NCBI GenBank assembly: GCA_022447885.1
Contig: JAKUTA010000088.1
Location: 1-5,800, forward strand
Length of the DNA stretch: 5,800 bases
From: Candidatus Poseidoniales archaeon
GTDB lineage: Archaea; Thermoplasmatota; Poseidoniia; Poseidoniales; Thalassarchaeaceae
Reading direction: 5' to 3'
The position numbers were made by a program, and so were the translations under genes. The notes under the pieces are model-generated. The model was not told the origin of the DNA. It saw only the letters and a program-made list of their open reading frames with translations, and searched no databases. Positions within the stretch are counted from its first letter, which is position 1. Every line of letters begins with the position of its first letter. Shown here one piece after another: positions 1 to 5,800 of this stretch.

Positions 1-703
1 CCTCGTGTTCATGCGTCCCATCGGTGGCGAACAGGTCGGAGTGTGTGCGCAGTTGGAAGATCAGGAACAGTCCGTAGAGCAGCAGCAGCACCACGGCAGT
101 GGCGTGAGAGAGCTTCAGGACGTTGGCGCTTAGGACATCGGCATCGCCACTCCCGGTCATGTGGTATGCGGTCGGCAGGATGAGCGCGATCACGGCCAGC
201 AGCAGTAATGAGCCGTTGGCACCGACCTGTCCTGGATTGAACTTCTGCTCCTTGTGATGGATGCCACCCCACACGAACGACAGTCCGAGCACCAGCAGCA
301 GGTTGCTGAGGATGGAGCCGATCAACGACGCCTGCACCACATGCACGAGCGTGGCCGCGGACTCAGGGTCACCGCTGGAAAGTGCTGTGGCAGCGGCGAC
401 GATGGCCAGCACGCAGATGATCAGTTCGGCGGCGTTTCCGAACGTGGCGTTGAGCAGGCCGCCGACCGACTCGCTGGTCCTGAGCGCGAACTCCTCGGTC
501 GCCCGTCCCATCAGGTAGGCGAGCGGCATTATCGCCACCATCGAGGCGATGAAGGCCAGCGGCTGGTTGTGCTCCACCAGCGCTAGCCAGATGGCGACGG
601 GTATCGCCAACAGCAGCCAGTTCATCTTCGACTCGCGCGGGTCGATGGCCGTCAGCACGCCAGCCCAGCGAATCGCCTCGCCGTCCTCGACCGGCTCGAC
701 CAT
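1..703 (-). CDS. cax: Ca2+/H+ antiporter, CAX family (partial, C-terminus beyond left edge)
   Basis: Integral membrane exchanger expected to move Ca2+ against protons across the cytoplasmic membrane. I translated this frame by hand: 234 codons stay open to the window edge. The family signature of the CaCA superfamily alpha repeat is clear: GNAAELI at residues 89-95, preceded by NATF, with Glu93 the probable cation-binding acid. The following QASLIGSILSNLLLVLGLSF stretch starts at residue 124 and is typical of CAX proteins, as is the HHKEQKFN segment near 150-157. Hydrophobic segments lie near 29-43, 48-65, 92-108, 124-147, 162-177 and 198-216. Full-length relatives have roughly 350-400 residues, so the second alpha repeat is missing only because the window ends. 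The start is the ATG at 703; an in-frame TAG at 725-727 leaves no room for a longer protein. No Shine-Dalgarno is visible, so a leaderless or very short-leader message is possible. The family call is firm; the ion preference is inferred. Confidence 0.93.
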   Translation of the reverse strand, partial: MVEPVEDGEAIRWAGVLTAIDPRESKMNWLLLAIPVAIWLALVEHNQPLAFIASMVAIMPLAYLMGRATEEFALRTSESVGGLLNATFGNAAELIICVLAIVAAATALSSGDPESAATLVHVVQASLIGSILSNLLLVLGLSFVWGGIHHKEQKFNPGQVGANGSLLLLAVIALILPTAYHMTGSGDADVLSANVLKLSHATAVVLLLLYGLFLIFQLRTHSDLFATDGTHEHE

Positions 704-810
704 GCCTGCGGCTCGCGTCGGACACTAAGTGAATGCATCGGCGGCCAAGAAACAGTGAACCGCTGGCCCATGGTGGCGGCAGTAGGCAATGACAGGGTTG
801 CAGTTCGTGG

Positions 811-1062
811 TCAGTTCATGGGAGCGGCGGTCAGCGTCTTGGTCGAATCCACTCCCTCGATGGCCCGAATCTGAGTGATGACCACACTGCCGAGCATCCC
901 GAAATCATCGCACACCAACTTGGCGTAGAGATCGTACTCGCCGAACAGCAGCATCGCCTCGACGACCTCCGGAATCAGTTTCAGTTGATGGTAGACATCG
1001 CTCTCCGCCCCTGGCTCCGCCACGATCAGCACGATTGCCGTGGCTGTATCTCCTCTGTTCAT
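811..1062 (-). CDS. Stand-alone Lrp/AsnC ligand-binding (RAM) domain protein
   Basis: A small protein of 83 residues made only of the regulatory alpha/beta sandwich (AsnC_trans_reg or RAM domain) of Lrp/AsnC transcription factors. Visible hallmarks are the first strand ATAIVLIVAEPGAE, the helix and strand region IPEVVEAMLLFGEYDLYAKLVC and the closing IRAIEGVDSTKTLTA. The GEYDLYAK stretch is the usual turn before the ligand pocket. No helix-turn-helix precedes it: the start ATG at 1062 has a good Shine-Dalgarno just upstream, and extending the frame to 1425 would only read antisense through the kinase gene. Such single-domain proteins are known in archaea and bacteria and usually oligomerise and bind amino acids or other small effectors, sometimes pairing with full-length Lrp proteins. 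It is transcribed divergently from the AK6-like kinase. Its ligand and partner cannot be read from the sequence. Confidence 0.9.
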   Translation of the reverse strand: MNRGDTATAIVLIVAEPGAESDVYHQLKLIPEVVEAMLLFGEYDLYAKLVCDDFGMLGSVVITQIRAIEGVDSTKTLTAAPMN

Positions 1063-1066
1063 GTCA

Positions 1067-1073
1067 CTCCCTC
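1067..1073 (-). promoter_or_regulatory. Shine-Dalgarno for the RAM-domain gene
   Basis: On the minus strand GAGGGAG lies four bases before the ATG at 1062. It matches the purine-rich anti-SD complement and decides the short 83-residue start over longer in-frame alternatives. Confidence 0.7.
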
Positions 1074-1100
1074 GCTGATTGGATGATCGAGGTCGTTCGG

Positions 1101-1108
1101 TATAATCA
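1101..1108. promoter_or_regulatory. TATA-type promoter element, possibly serving both directions
   Basis: TATAATCA is the only clear AT-rich box in the 66-base divergent gap. Read to the right, its centre lies about 26 bases before the A of the ATG at 1129, the usual distance from an archaeal TATA box to the transcription start, so the kinase message may be leaderless. Read to the left, TGATTATA would place a start near 1078, giving a leader of about 16 bases that contains the GAGGGAG Shine-Dalgarno of the RAM-domain gene. The box also resembles a bacterial -10 element, but no matching -35 is seen. The positions are seen; the dual use is inferred. Confidence 0.5.
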
Positions 1109-1128
1109 TTCAGTCGGTGCGCAAGTTG

Positions 1129-1728
1129 ATGTTCGGCGGCTCCACACCGGATTCGATGACTCCCCTGCCAGCGCTGCGCATCGCAATCACCGGCACGCCA
1201 GGATGTGGTAAGACGAGCATGTGCGAGGCAGGCCGGATCCACCTTCAAGAACAGGGCGAGGAGATCGCGGTGCAGACGGTGAAGGAACTTGCTGACGCCG
1301 CCGGCGCGCTGGGTGCCGCGGACACTGAGGATGGGGCCGCACCCATCGATGTCGAACTGCTGAGAGACCAACTGACCACCGACTGGAACGACGCTCCCAG
1401 TTGCGCGACCTTGGTGGACGGTCATCTCTCACACCTGCTGGCTGTCGATGCGATCGTCATCATCAGGTGCGAACCCTCGTTGCTCGCAGCCCGCAACGAG
1501 GCTCGTGGGTGGCCGGAGCAGAAGGTGACGGAGAACTCGGAGTGGGAGCTGCTCGGCGGACCGTGGAATGACTGGGAGGAGTGGGCGGACACGCCGGTGC
1601 TGGAACTCGATTCGTCAGAGGTGAGTCCCGAGACGTCATTCAGCGCATTGCTGGAATGGGCCGGCAATGGATTCAAGCCTGAACGCCCTGAGCAGAGCAT
1701 AGACTGGATAGAACGTCTGCACGGTTGA
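1129..1728 (+). CDS. Adenylate kinase of the AK6/Fap7 family (archaeal NMP kinase, COG1936 type)
   Basis: A P-loop nucleotide monophosphate kinase of 199 residues, expected to catalyse ATP + AMP to 2 ADP in the cytoplasm. Its eukaryotic and archaeal relatives (Fap7, hCINAP) also act in small ribosomal subunit maturation. The Walker A loop GTPGCGKT is at residues 22-29. The VDGHLSH segment at 96-102 matches the conserved V(D/E)xHxxH-type strand of this family. The VIIRCEPSLL strand and the ARGWPEQKVTEN lid segment (125-136) match archaeal AK6 proteins, where the usual form is ERGY followed by KxxEN. The start is uncertain: GTG at 1117, ATG at 1129 and ATG at 1156 are in frame. ATG 1129 is chosen because the TATA box sits at leaderless distance from it, while ATG 1156 would give the more usual short N-terminus (M-TPLPALRIAITGTPG). 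No Shine-Dalgarno supports any of them. It is followed 11 bases later by a lipid-synthesis gene, probably on the same transcript. Confidence 0.9.
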   Translation: MFGGSTPDSMTPLPALRIAITGTPGCGKTSMCEAGRIHLQEQGEEIAVQTVKELADAAGALGAADTEDGAAPIDVELLRDQLTTDWNDAPSCATLVDGHLSHLLAVDAIVIIRCEPSLLAARNEARGWPEQKVTENSEWELLGGPWNDWEEWADTPVLELDSSEVSPETSFSALLEWAGNGFKPERPEQSIDWIERLHG

Positions 1729-1730
1729 TG

Positions 1731-1737
1731 GGTGAGG
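1731..1737 (+). promoter_or_regulatory. Shine-Dalgarno of the CDP-alcohol phosphotransferase
   Basis: GGTGAGG just after the kinase stop codon. The GGTGA part fits the 3' half of the archaeal SD consensus GGAGGTGATC and ends four bases before the ATG at 1740, which is equivalent to normal spacing. This favours 1740 over the ATG at 1728 that overlaps the kinase stop. Confidence 0.5.
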
Positions 1738-1739
1738 AA

Positions 1740-2438
1740 ATGGCTGTCGAGAAATTGCGCGCCCAGTTCACGAAAGTGCTCGACCCGTTGGTATCGAAAC
1801 TAGGATTCGTCAATCCCAACCACCTGACGTGGAGCACTCTGGTGCTCGCCTTGGGAGCAGCCTGGCTCTACACCAACGCCGGCAGGGACTCGCAAGGTGG
1901 CTGGATGCTGCTGGGCGCGATCGGGCTGATGATGCTCGCCTCGCTGTTCGACGCACTCGACGGGCAGATCGCCCGTACTTACGGGAAGGCTTCGGATTAC
2001 GGTGACTTTCTGGACCACACGATAGATCGTGTCGTCGACATCATCCTGCTCGTGGCCATCGGCCTCAGCAGCGCTTGGCTCGGTGATGATGTGTGGCTCG
2101 GCTATTCCGCCGCCCTGCTCACCCTGATGGGGTCGTACATGGGAACACAGGCACAGTCGGTGGGCCTCGGGCGGAACTACGGAGGTTTCAGCAGGGCGGA
2201 CAGGCTGGTCGTCATCATGCTGGCGACCGTCGTCGCCGCCATCCAGTCGTTCCGCGGGGTGGGCGACTTCGCAGCAATTGACCTCCCCACGGGAACACTC
2301 GCCATCAACCCCCTTTCGGCAGTATTGCTGATCTCCGCTGCCGGGGGAGCGTACACCTTCCTCGTCCGTTTCCTCGCCTCGCGCAAGGGCCTGCTCGCGC
2401 GGCTCAACGCCTCCCTTGGAGGCGAATCCGAAGGCTGA
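1740..2438 (+). CDS. CDP-alcohol phosphotransferase, probably an archaeal phospholipid head-group synthase
   Basis: Integral membrane enzyme of 232 residues that should transfer a phosphoalcohol between a CDP-activated lipid and an alcohol acceptor. The complete catalytic signature is present: D71-xx-D74-G75-xx-A78-R79-x8-G88-xxx-D92-xxx-D96, with all four metal-binding or catalytic aspartates intact. Membrane segments are apparent near 32-47, 54-70, 98-114, 119-137, 150-166 and 186-206, the usual six. The N-terminal amphipathic KLRAQFTKVLDPL and the NPNHLT motif before the first helix are typical of archaeal members such as archaetidylinositol phosphate synthase; the short SRADRLV segment before helix five also fits. 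Which alcohol is used (inositol phosphate, glycerol phosphate or serine) cannot be decided here. The start at 1740 is chosen on its Shine-Dalgarno; ATG 1728 would add four residues and overlap the kinase TGA by one base. The close spacing suggests co-transcription and perhaps translational coupling with the kinase. Confidence 0.92.
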   Translation: MAVEKLRAQFTKVLDPLVSKLGFVNPNHLTWSTLVLALGAAWLYTNAGRDSQGGWMLLGAIGLMMLASLFDALDGQIARTYGKASDYGDFLDHTIDRVVDIILLVAIGLSSAWLGDDVWLGYSAALLTLMGSYMGTQAQSVGLGRNYGGFSRADRLVVIMLATVVAAIQSFRGVGDFAAIDLPTGTLAINPLSAVLLISAAGGAYTFLVRFLASRKGLLARLNASLGGESEG

Positions 2439-2440
2439 TT

Positions 2441-2474
2441 GTCGGAAACAGGGTGATTGGTGCCCATATCCGAC
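2441..2474. other. Inverted repeat after the lipid-synthesis gene
   Basis: GTCGGA (2441-2446) and TCCGAC (2469-2474) form a perfect 6-base inverted repeat that starts two bases past the stop codon. GGG (2451-2453) and CCC (2463-2465) can pair inside it. No T-run follows, so this is not a classical terminator; it could be a 3'-end structure, an operator or chance. Confidence 0.3.
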
Positions 2475-2531
2475 GCAGATAACATCGTTGCGGCGTCAGC
2501 CTCATAACAACAACAGAGGCACACGACCGAC

Positions 2532-2536
2532 GGGGG
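2532..2536 (+). promoter_or_regulatory. Ribosome binding site of the surface protein
   Basis: GGGGG followed by TTGA resembles GGAGGTGA and ends six bases before the GTG at 2543. This favours GTG 2543 over the in-frame TTG at 2537, which would lie directly on the SD. An AT-rich CATAACAA at 2503-2510 could be a weak promoter element, giving a leader of about ten bases; that part is a guess. Confidence 0.45.
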
Positions 2537-2542
2537 TTGAGC

Positions 2543-5500
2543 GTGCGCACTGCCAAGTCTAACTCTGTTCTGCTGTCCATTCTGTTGATTTGCATGCTGG
2601 CCGGGCCCATGGTCGGTCCTGCCTTGGCGGACGAAGGACCGGCAGACTTGCTACAGGCACAGGACATCATCGCGATCTTCGATGGAGCCAGCGAGACGAC
2701 CACGGTGATCTGGCGCAACTACGACACCAACGACGGCACAATATGGACAAACATGACCAACTCCCGTTACCTGGTCTACCGCAGTACGGTCCGACTGAAC
2801 GAGTCGATGGTGCTCAACAACACGGTGCTCCCGTTCGCCAACATCTCTGCCTGCCCCCCAACCACCGCTCTGAATGAATGCCCCATGTTGTGGCACACGG
2901 TACAGTTCCCGCTCGGACCAGGAATCAACGGTTCGTTCTACTACGGCGTCAGCACCATCCTGCCCAACGGCACGATCAGCGCGCTGATGCTCCCATTCGC
3001 CAGCCTGATCGATGCACCCCTGTACGAGTTCACGCACAGCATCACCGCGCCGTTCAACGTCAACGCCTCATTCGACCCGACGAGCAGCAGGACGTTGATT
3101 CAATGGATCAACCTCAACGAACTCTCGCCGGGAACCCTCCCTGAAGTAGGACCGCTCGCTTACGATATCAACGTCTACCGGCACACAGACCCTGCCAACC
3201 GCTCATCCTGGGCCTCGTTGGGGATGGGTGGTAACAGGGAACTGATCGGTATGCTCGGTGCAGGAAACAACTCGTTCACCTTCACCGTCCCGCCCGGCAC
3301 CGACCAGTTGACCTACTACTCGGTCACATACGGCCTCGGGGGCTACGAAGACACACGATTCCTCGGCTCGAACACGCTCGATCCAGAGTGGCCTGTGTGG
3401 GAGGACAACGTCGCCCCGGGACTGCTGACCGGAGGGGTCACCGCCGAGTTCCAGGACGAACCGGTGGGGGGGACCGGGAACACCACCATCACGTGGAATG
3501 ATCTGGTCGCGGAGACAGACGGCACCTACCACGTCTGGCGCTCAGGCAGCATGTTCAACAACACCACGGATCCGTATGTCGAGCACATCGCCGCCGTGGG
3601 CCCGGGGGTGGGCTCCTACGTCTACGAGGTCGAGAGAGGCACGCTCGGCTATGCATACTACGCCGTCACGCTGTCTGACGGCCGTGGCAACCACAACGAC
3701 TCCATCACGTCCCAAGTCATCGGCGGCCCGGTGCTCGAGGACGCGTTCACCTACTGGGTGGCTGAGCCCACCAACGTGCAAGCGGAATACCTCGGAGGAG
3801 GTAAGACGAGAGTGACGTGGATAGACCAGGTGGGTGCGGAAGGAGAGACCTATCACGTCTGGTATTCGAAAACGAAGTTGAGTGCGAGCAGCAACCTGTC
3901 CAACCCAGATGTGGCGATGCTGCTGGCCACCGTGCCCGACGGCGTGCAGCAGGCGATCGTCGACACCCCCCCAGACGTGGAACGCGAGGCGTTCTACTGT
4001 GTCACCTCCGAAGCACGTTACAACCACCTGAACGCCACCTTCGAGAGCACCGATTTCGTGCAGAGTTGCATCGAACTTTCTGTGTTCGAGGACACGCAGG
4101 CCCCGACTCCCGCGCAGCTGGCGCAACCACAACTGCAAGGTGCCCAGCAGAGCGTGCTCATCAGTTGGATGAACTCACTCGAATCGGGTGAATCATACGA
4201 CATCTACCGACATCTGGGCAACCCGTTCGCAAACAATGAGTCGGGCAACATCACTGATGACCCGGGCTGGGAACTGCTCATCGCAGACTACACACCCCCA
4301 GACATCGACGTGACATCGGTGCTCGAGGTCTACCTCTCCGAAGGGCTGGACCGCTGGTCGTGGTACGCGTTGACCGTCACCGACAGTTGGGGGAACGAAC
4401 GCCTATCGCTCACCAACCGCTCAAACGTCTGGCTGATACATGAGGACACGACCGCGCCGCAAGCCGAGATCGCCATCAATGGATTCCCTGGCGGCTCTCT
4501 GCAGGTCGCGGACCACCGACTGACGATCGATGTCAGCGAGCCAGTCCAAGAGCACCCGATCATCGTGGTCACCACCGCTGATTACGACCCCAACCTCGGC
4601 ATAGGCATCACGTTCACTCCAGCAGGGGAACTCATCCGCGCCCAATCGCTGCTCGGCTCCACCTCGCGCTACTACTGGGACTTCTCCATCGTCTCAGGAA
4701 TCGACACCACCAACCTGACCGTCTCGGTCACGCTGATCGACACGGTCGGCAACTCGAACACCATTGTGAAGTCCGACTGGGTCATCGATGCCAAGCGCCC
4801 GACCATCGACCTGTTCTCTCCCTCGGCGGAGAGCAGGTACCTCTACGGAGACAACGTCCGCGTGCATGGGGTGGTCAGTGATGATGTCGGTCTGCTCGAG
4901 GTGACGTTCCGCTTCATCGAAGTGAAGGATTTCGGCTACGAGAACTCGTTCGAATGGGAGTTGGTGACGGATGTCACTCCTGGGGACGCCGACCCGAACA
5001 CCCTCGTGTTCAACATGCGCGAACCCTCTGCCACCTTCCGCATGGCCGGGTTCCACCGACTGGAAGTCAAGGCGGTCGACCTCGCCGGCAACGAGCGCGT
5101 CGCACAGACGATCTTCTACGTCGACCACTGCTATGAGAACATGAGCGGGTTCACCATCTGCGCCAGCGGTGATGACCCGATTGCGGGAGTTGGGGAAGAG
5201 GAGGATTCGATACCCACACTCCAAGACCCGCCGTACATCATCATCATCATGCTCGCCGCGTTCAACGTTCTCATGCTGTTGTTCGCCCTCATGATGGGCG
5301 TGCTCGCCAGCCAGGACCCGCGGCGTAAGGCCCGCGGGGACGAGGAGGGAGAGTTCGGTGAGGAGGACGATTGGATGATGGAGTTCATGGGCAGCGGAGA
5401 CGAGGTAGGTGGAGTGGCCGACCTGCGTGGTGACCTCGACCACGCGCCCGAGCGAGACCTCGACGCCAGCAAGGCGCTCGATGATGATGAGGAGGACCCG

Positions 5501-5722
5501 TTCGCCCAAGAGACCACGCAGACTAAGCGGCGCAAGAAGAAGTCCAAGAAGTCCAAGAAGAAAGATATCGAAGACGAGGATGACGACGAGGATGACGACG
5601 AGGGAGACGACGAGGATGACTGGGGCGACGAGGACGACGAAGATGAGCCCGCGCGCAAGAAGAAGCCCCAGAAGCGCGGGAAGAAAGGCTCACGGCGCCC
5701 CATCAAGCGCAAGAAGAAATGA
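2543..5722 (+). CDS. Large membrane-anchored surface protein with FnIII/Ig-like modules and a charged cytoplasmic tail
   Basis: A 1059-residue envelope protein of unknown specific function. Residues 1-29 are a Sec-type signal peptide: basic RTAK, a hydrophobic core, then GPALA before D30. The exterior part reads as consecutive beta-sandwich modules, roughly 40-157, 168-278, 287-397, 408-515, 520-635 (fibronectin III-like, each with a T-x-I/V-x-W strand and a later YxVWR, YDIYR or YYAVT type strand), then 640-749 and 754-861 (bacterial Ig-like, ending VGNSNTI and DLAGNERV). Short ED-(T/N)-x-AP linkers separate several modules. I count about 20 N-x-S/T sequons, all outside the membrane, implying N-glycosylation. 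Three local cysteine pairs, including C863 and C873, could form disulfides. One transmembrane helix (about 898-923) is followed by RRKAR, giving an N-out, C-in topology. The 136-residue tail is highly acidic, then Lys-rich (995-1007), acidic (1008-1035) and Lys/Arg-rich to the end. It has no enzyme motif; adhesion, surface scaffolding or sensing are all possible. Confidence 0.88.
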   Translation: MRTAKSNSVLLSILLICMLAGPMVGPALADEGPADLLQAQDIIAIFDGASETTTVIWRNYDTNDGTIWTNMTNSRYLVYRSTVRLNESMVLNNTVLPFANISACPPTTALNECPMLWHTVQFPLGPGINGSFYYGVSTILPNGTISALMLPFASLIDAPLYEFTHSITAPFNVNASFDPTSSRTLIQWINLNELSPGTLPEVGPLAYDINVYRHTDPANRSSWASLGMGGNRELIGMLGAGNNSFTFTVPPGTDQLTYYSVTYGLGGYEDTRFLGSNTLDPEWPVWEDNVAPGLLTGGVTAEFQDEPVGGTGNTTITWNDLVAETDGTYHVWRSGSMFNNTTDPYVEHIAAVGPGVGSYVYEVERGTLGYAYYAVTLSDGRGNHNDSITSQVIGGPVLEDAFTYWVAEPTNVQAEYLGGGKTRVTWIDQVGAEGETYHVWYSKTKLSASSNLSNPDVAMLLATVPDGVQQAIVDTPPDVEREAFYCVTSEARYNHLNATFESTDFVQSCIELSVFEDTQAPTPAQLAQPQLQGAQQSVLISWMNSLESGESYDIYRHLGNPFANNESGNITDDPGWELLIADYTPPDIDVTSVLEVYLSEGLDRWSWYALTVTDSWGNERLSLTNRSNVWLIHEDTTAPQAEIAINGFPGGSLQVADHRLTIDVSEPVQEHPIIVVTTADYDPNLGIGITFTPAGELIRAQSLLGSTSRYYWDFSIVSGIDTTNLTVSVTLIDTVGNSNTIVKSDWVIDAKRPTIDLFSPSAESRYLYGDNVRVHGVVSDDVGLLEVTFRFIEVKDFGYENSFEWELVTDVTPGDADPNTLVFNMREPSATFRMAGFHRLEVKAVDLAGNERVAQTIFYVDHCYENMSGFTICASGDDPIAGVGEEEDSIPTLQDPPYIIIIMLAAFNVLMLLFALMMGVLASQDPRRKARGDEEGEFGEEDDWMMEFMGSGDEVGGVADLRGDLDHAPERDLDASKALDDDEEDPFAQETTQTKRRKKKSKKSKKKDIEDEDDDEDDDEGDDEDDWGDEDDEDEPARKKKPQKRGKKGSRRPIKRKKK
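5537..5599 (+). repeat. Short tandem repeats encoding the charged tail
   Basis: AAGAAGTCC occurs twice in tandem (5537-5545, 5546-5554) and is followed by AAGAAG, encoding KKS units. GAGGATGACGAC occurs twice in tandem (5576-5587, 5588-5599), encoding EDDD units, with a partial third copy, GAGGATGAC, at 5612-5620. The unit lengths are multiples of three, so copy-number change would lengthen or shorten the tail without a frameshift. Confidence 0.75.
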
Positions 5723-5757
5723 CGCCGCGTCCTCTCCCAATACACCGGAGCGGTAAT

Positions 5758-5791
5758 CCCCCCGCGGATGGTATGGAGCCTCTGGGGGGGG
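5758..5791. terminator. C-run/G-run inverted repeat downstream of the surface protein
   Basis: Six C (5758-5763) face eight G (5784-5791) across a loop of 20 bases, 35 bases after the stop codon. A GC-only stem could end or stabilise the long transcript, but no T-run is seen before the window ends. The rest of 5723-5800 shows no gene I can support. The low confidence reflects how easily such runs arise in GC-rich DNA. Confidence 0.25.
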
Positions 5792-5800
5792 CGCGCTGTT

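Noticed and set aside
254..725. Several open frames on both strands over the left end
   Set aside because: All are out of frame with the Ca2+/H+ antiporter, whose motifs run without a break from 703 to the edge.
743..768. GGCCA/TGGCC inverted repeat between the antiporter and the RAM-domain gene
   Set aside because: Only five base pairs with a 16-base loop in GC-rich DNA and no T-run; expected by chance.
811..1425. Longer 204-residue version of the RAM-domain protein
   Set aside because: The extra N-terminal part reads antisense through the kinase P-loop region, has no helix-turn-helix, and the internal ATG at 1062 has a clear Shine-Dalgarno.
3542..4138. Minus-strand open frame of 198 codons
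   Set aside because: Antisense shadow of FnIII-like modules three and four, with no motif and no Shine-Dalgarno.
4694..5509. Minus-strand open frame of 271 codons
   Set aside because: It lies wholly inside the surface protein gene, is rich in Val/Arg/His/Glu as antisense frames of GC-rich genes are, and shows no recognisable motif.
5131..5745. Minus-strand frame with long Ser runs opposite the surface protein tail
   Set aside because: The Ser runs are the antisense of Asp/Glu codons (GAC, GAT, GAG) in the real tail; there is no domain and no ribosome binding site.
5690..5800. Minus-strand frame entering from the right edge (contains PPPEAPYHPRGDY) that could be the tail of a convergent gene
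   Set aside because: Only 36 codons are visible and they overlap the 3' end of the surface protein gene; without sequence beyond the edge it cannot be told from chance.

Overview
The window looks like a piece of an archaeal chromosome, moderately GC-rich. Three things point to archaea: an archaeal-type adenylate kinase (AK6/Fap7 family), a CDP-alcohol phosphotransferase of the kind that makes archaeal phospholipids, and a TATA element placed as archaeal promoters are, about 26 bases before a probable leaderless start. Together with a very large, sequon-rich surface protein ending in a charged cytoplasmic tail, the best guess is a planktonic euryarchaeon such as Marine Group II (Poseidoniales). 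That lineage is inferred from style, not proven by a marker gene.

Layout. Positions 1-703 (minus) hold the N-terminal two thirds of a Ca2+/H+ antiporter of the CAX family, cut by the left edge. Positions 811-1062 (minus) hold an 83-residue stand-alone Lrp/AsnC ligand-binding (RAM) domain without a DNA-binding half. A 66-base divergent promoter region with one central TATA element follows. To its right, on the plus strand, come the AK6-like kinase (1129-1728) and the CDP-alcohol phosphotransferase (1740-2438), tightly spaced and probably one operon. After a gap of about 100 bases that contains an inverted repeat comes a 1059-residue membrane-anchored surface protein (2543-5722). It has a signal peptide, about seven beta-sandwich (FnIII/Ig-like) modules, one transmembrane helix and a cytoplasmic tail made of alternating acidic and basic blocks. 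The last 78 bases hold no gene I can support, only a C-run/G-run inverted repeat.

How the genes fit together. The two minus-strand genes suggest ion homeostasis and a small ligand sensor. The kinase/phosphotransferase pair joins nucleotide or ribosome maturation with membrane lipid synthesis. The large protein is a cell-envelope component. Nothing ties all five into one pathway. No gap exceeds about 110 bases. I see no CRISPR array, tRNA, rRNA, insertion sequence or phage gene. The least explained element is the block-charged tail of the surface protein.
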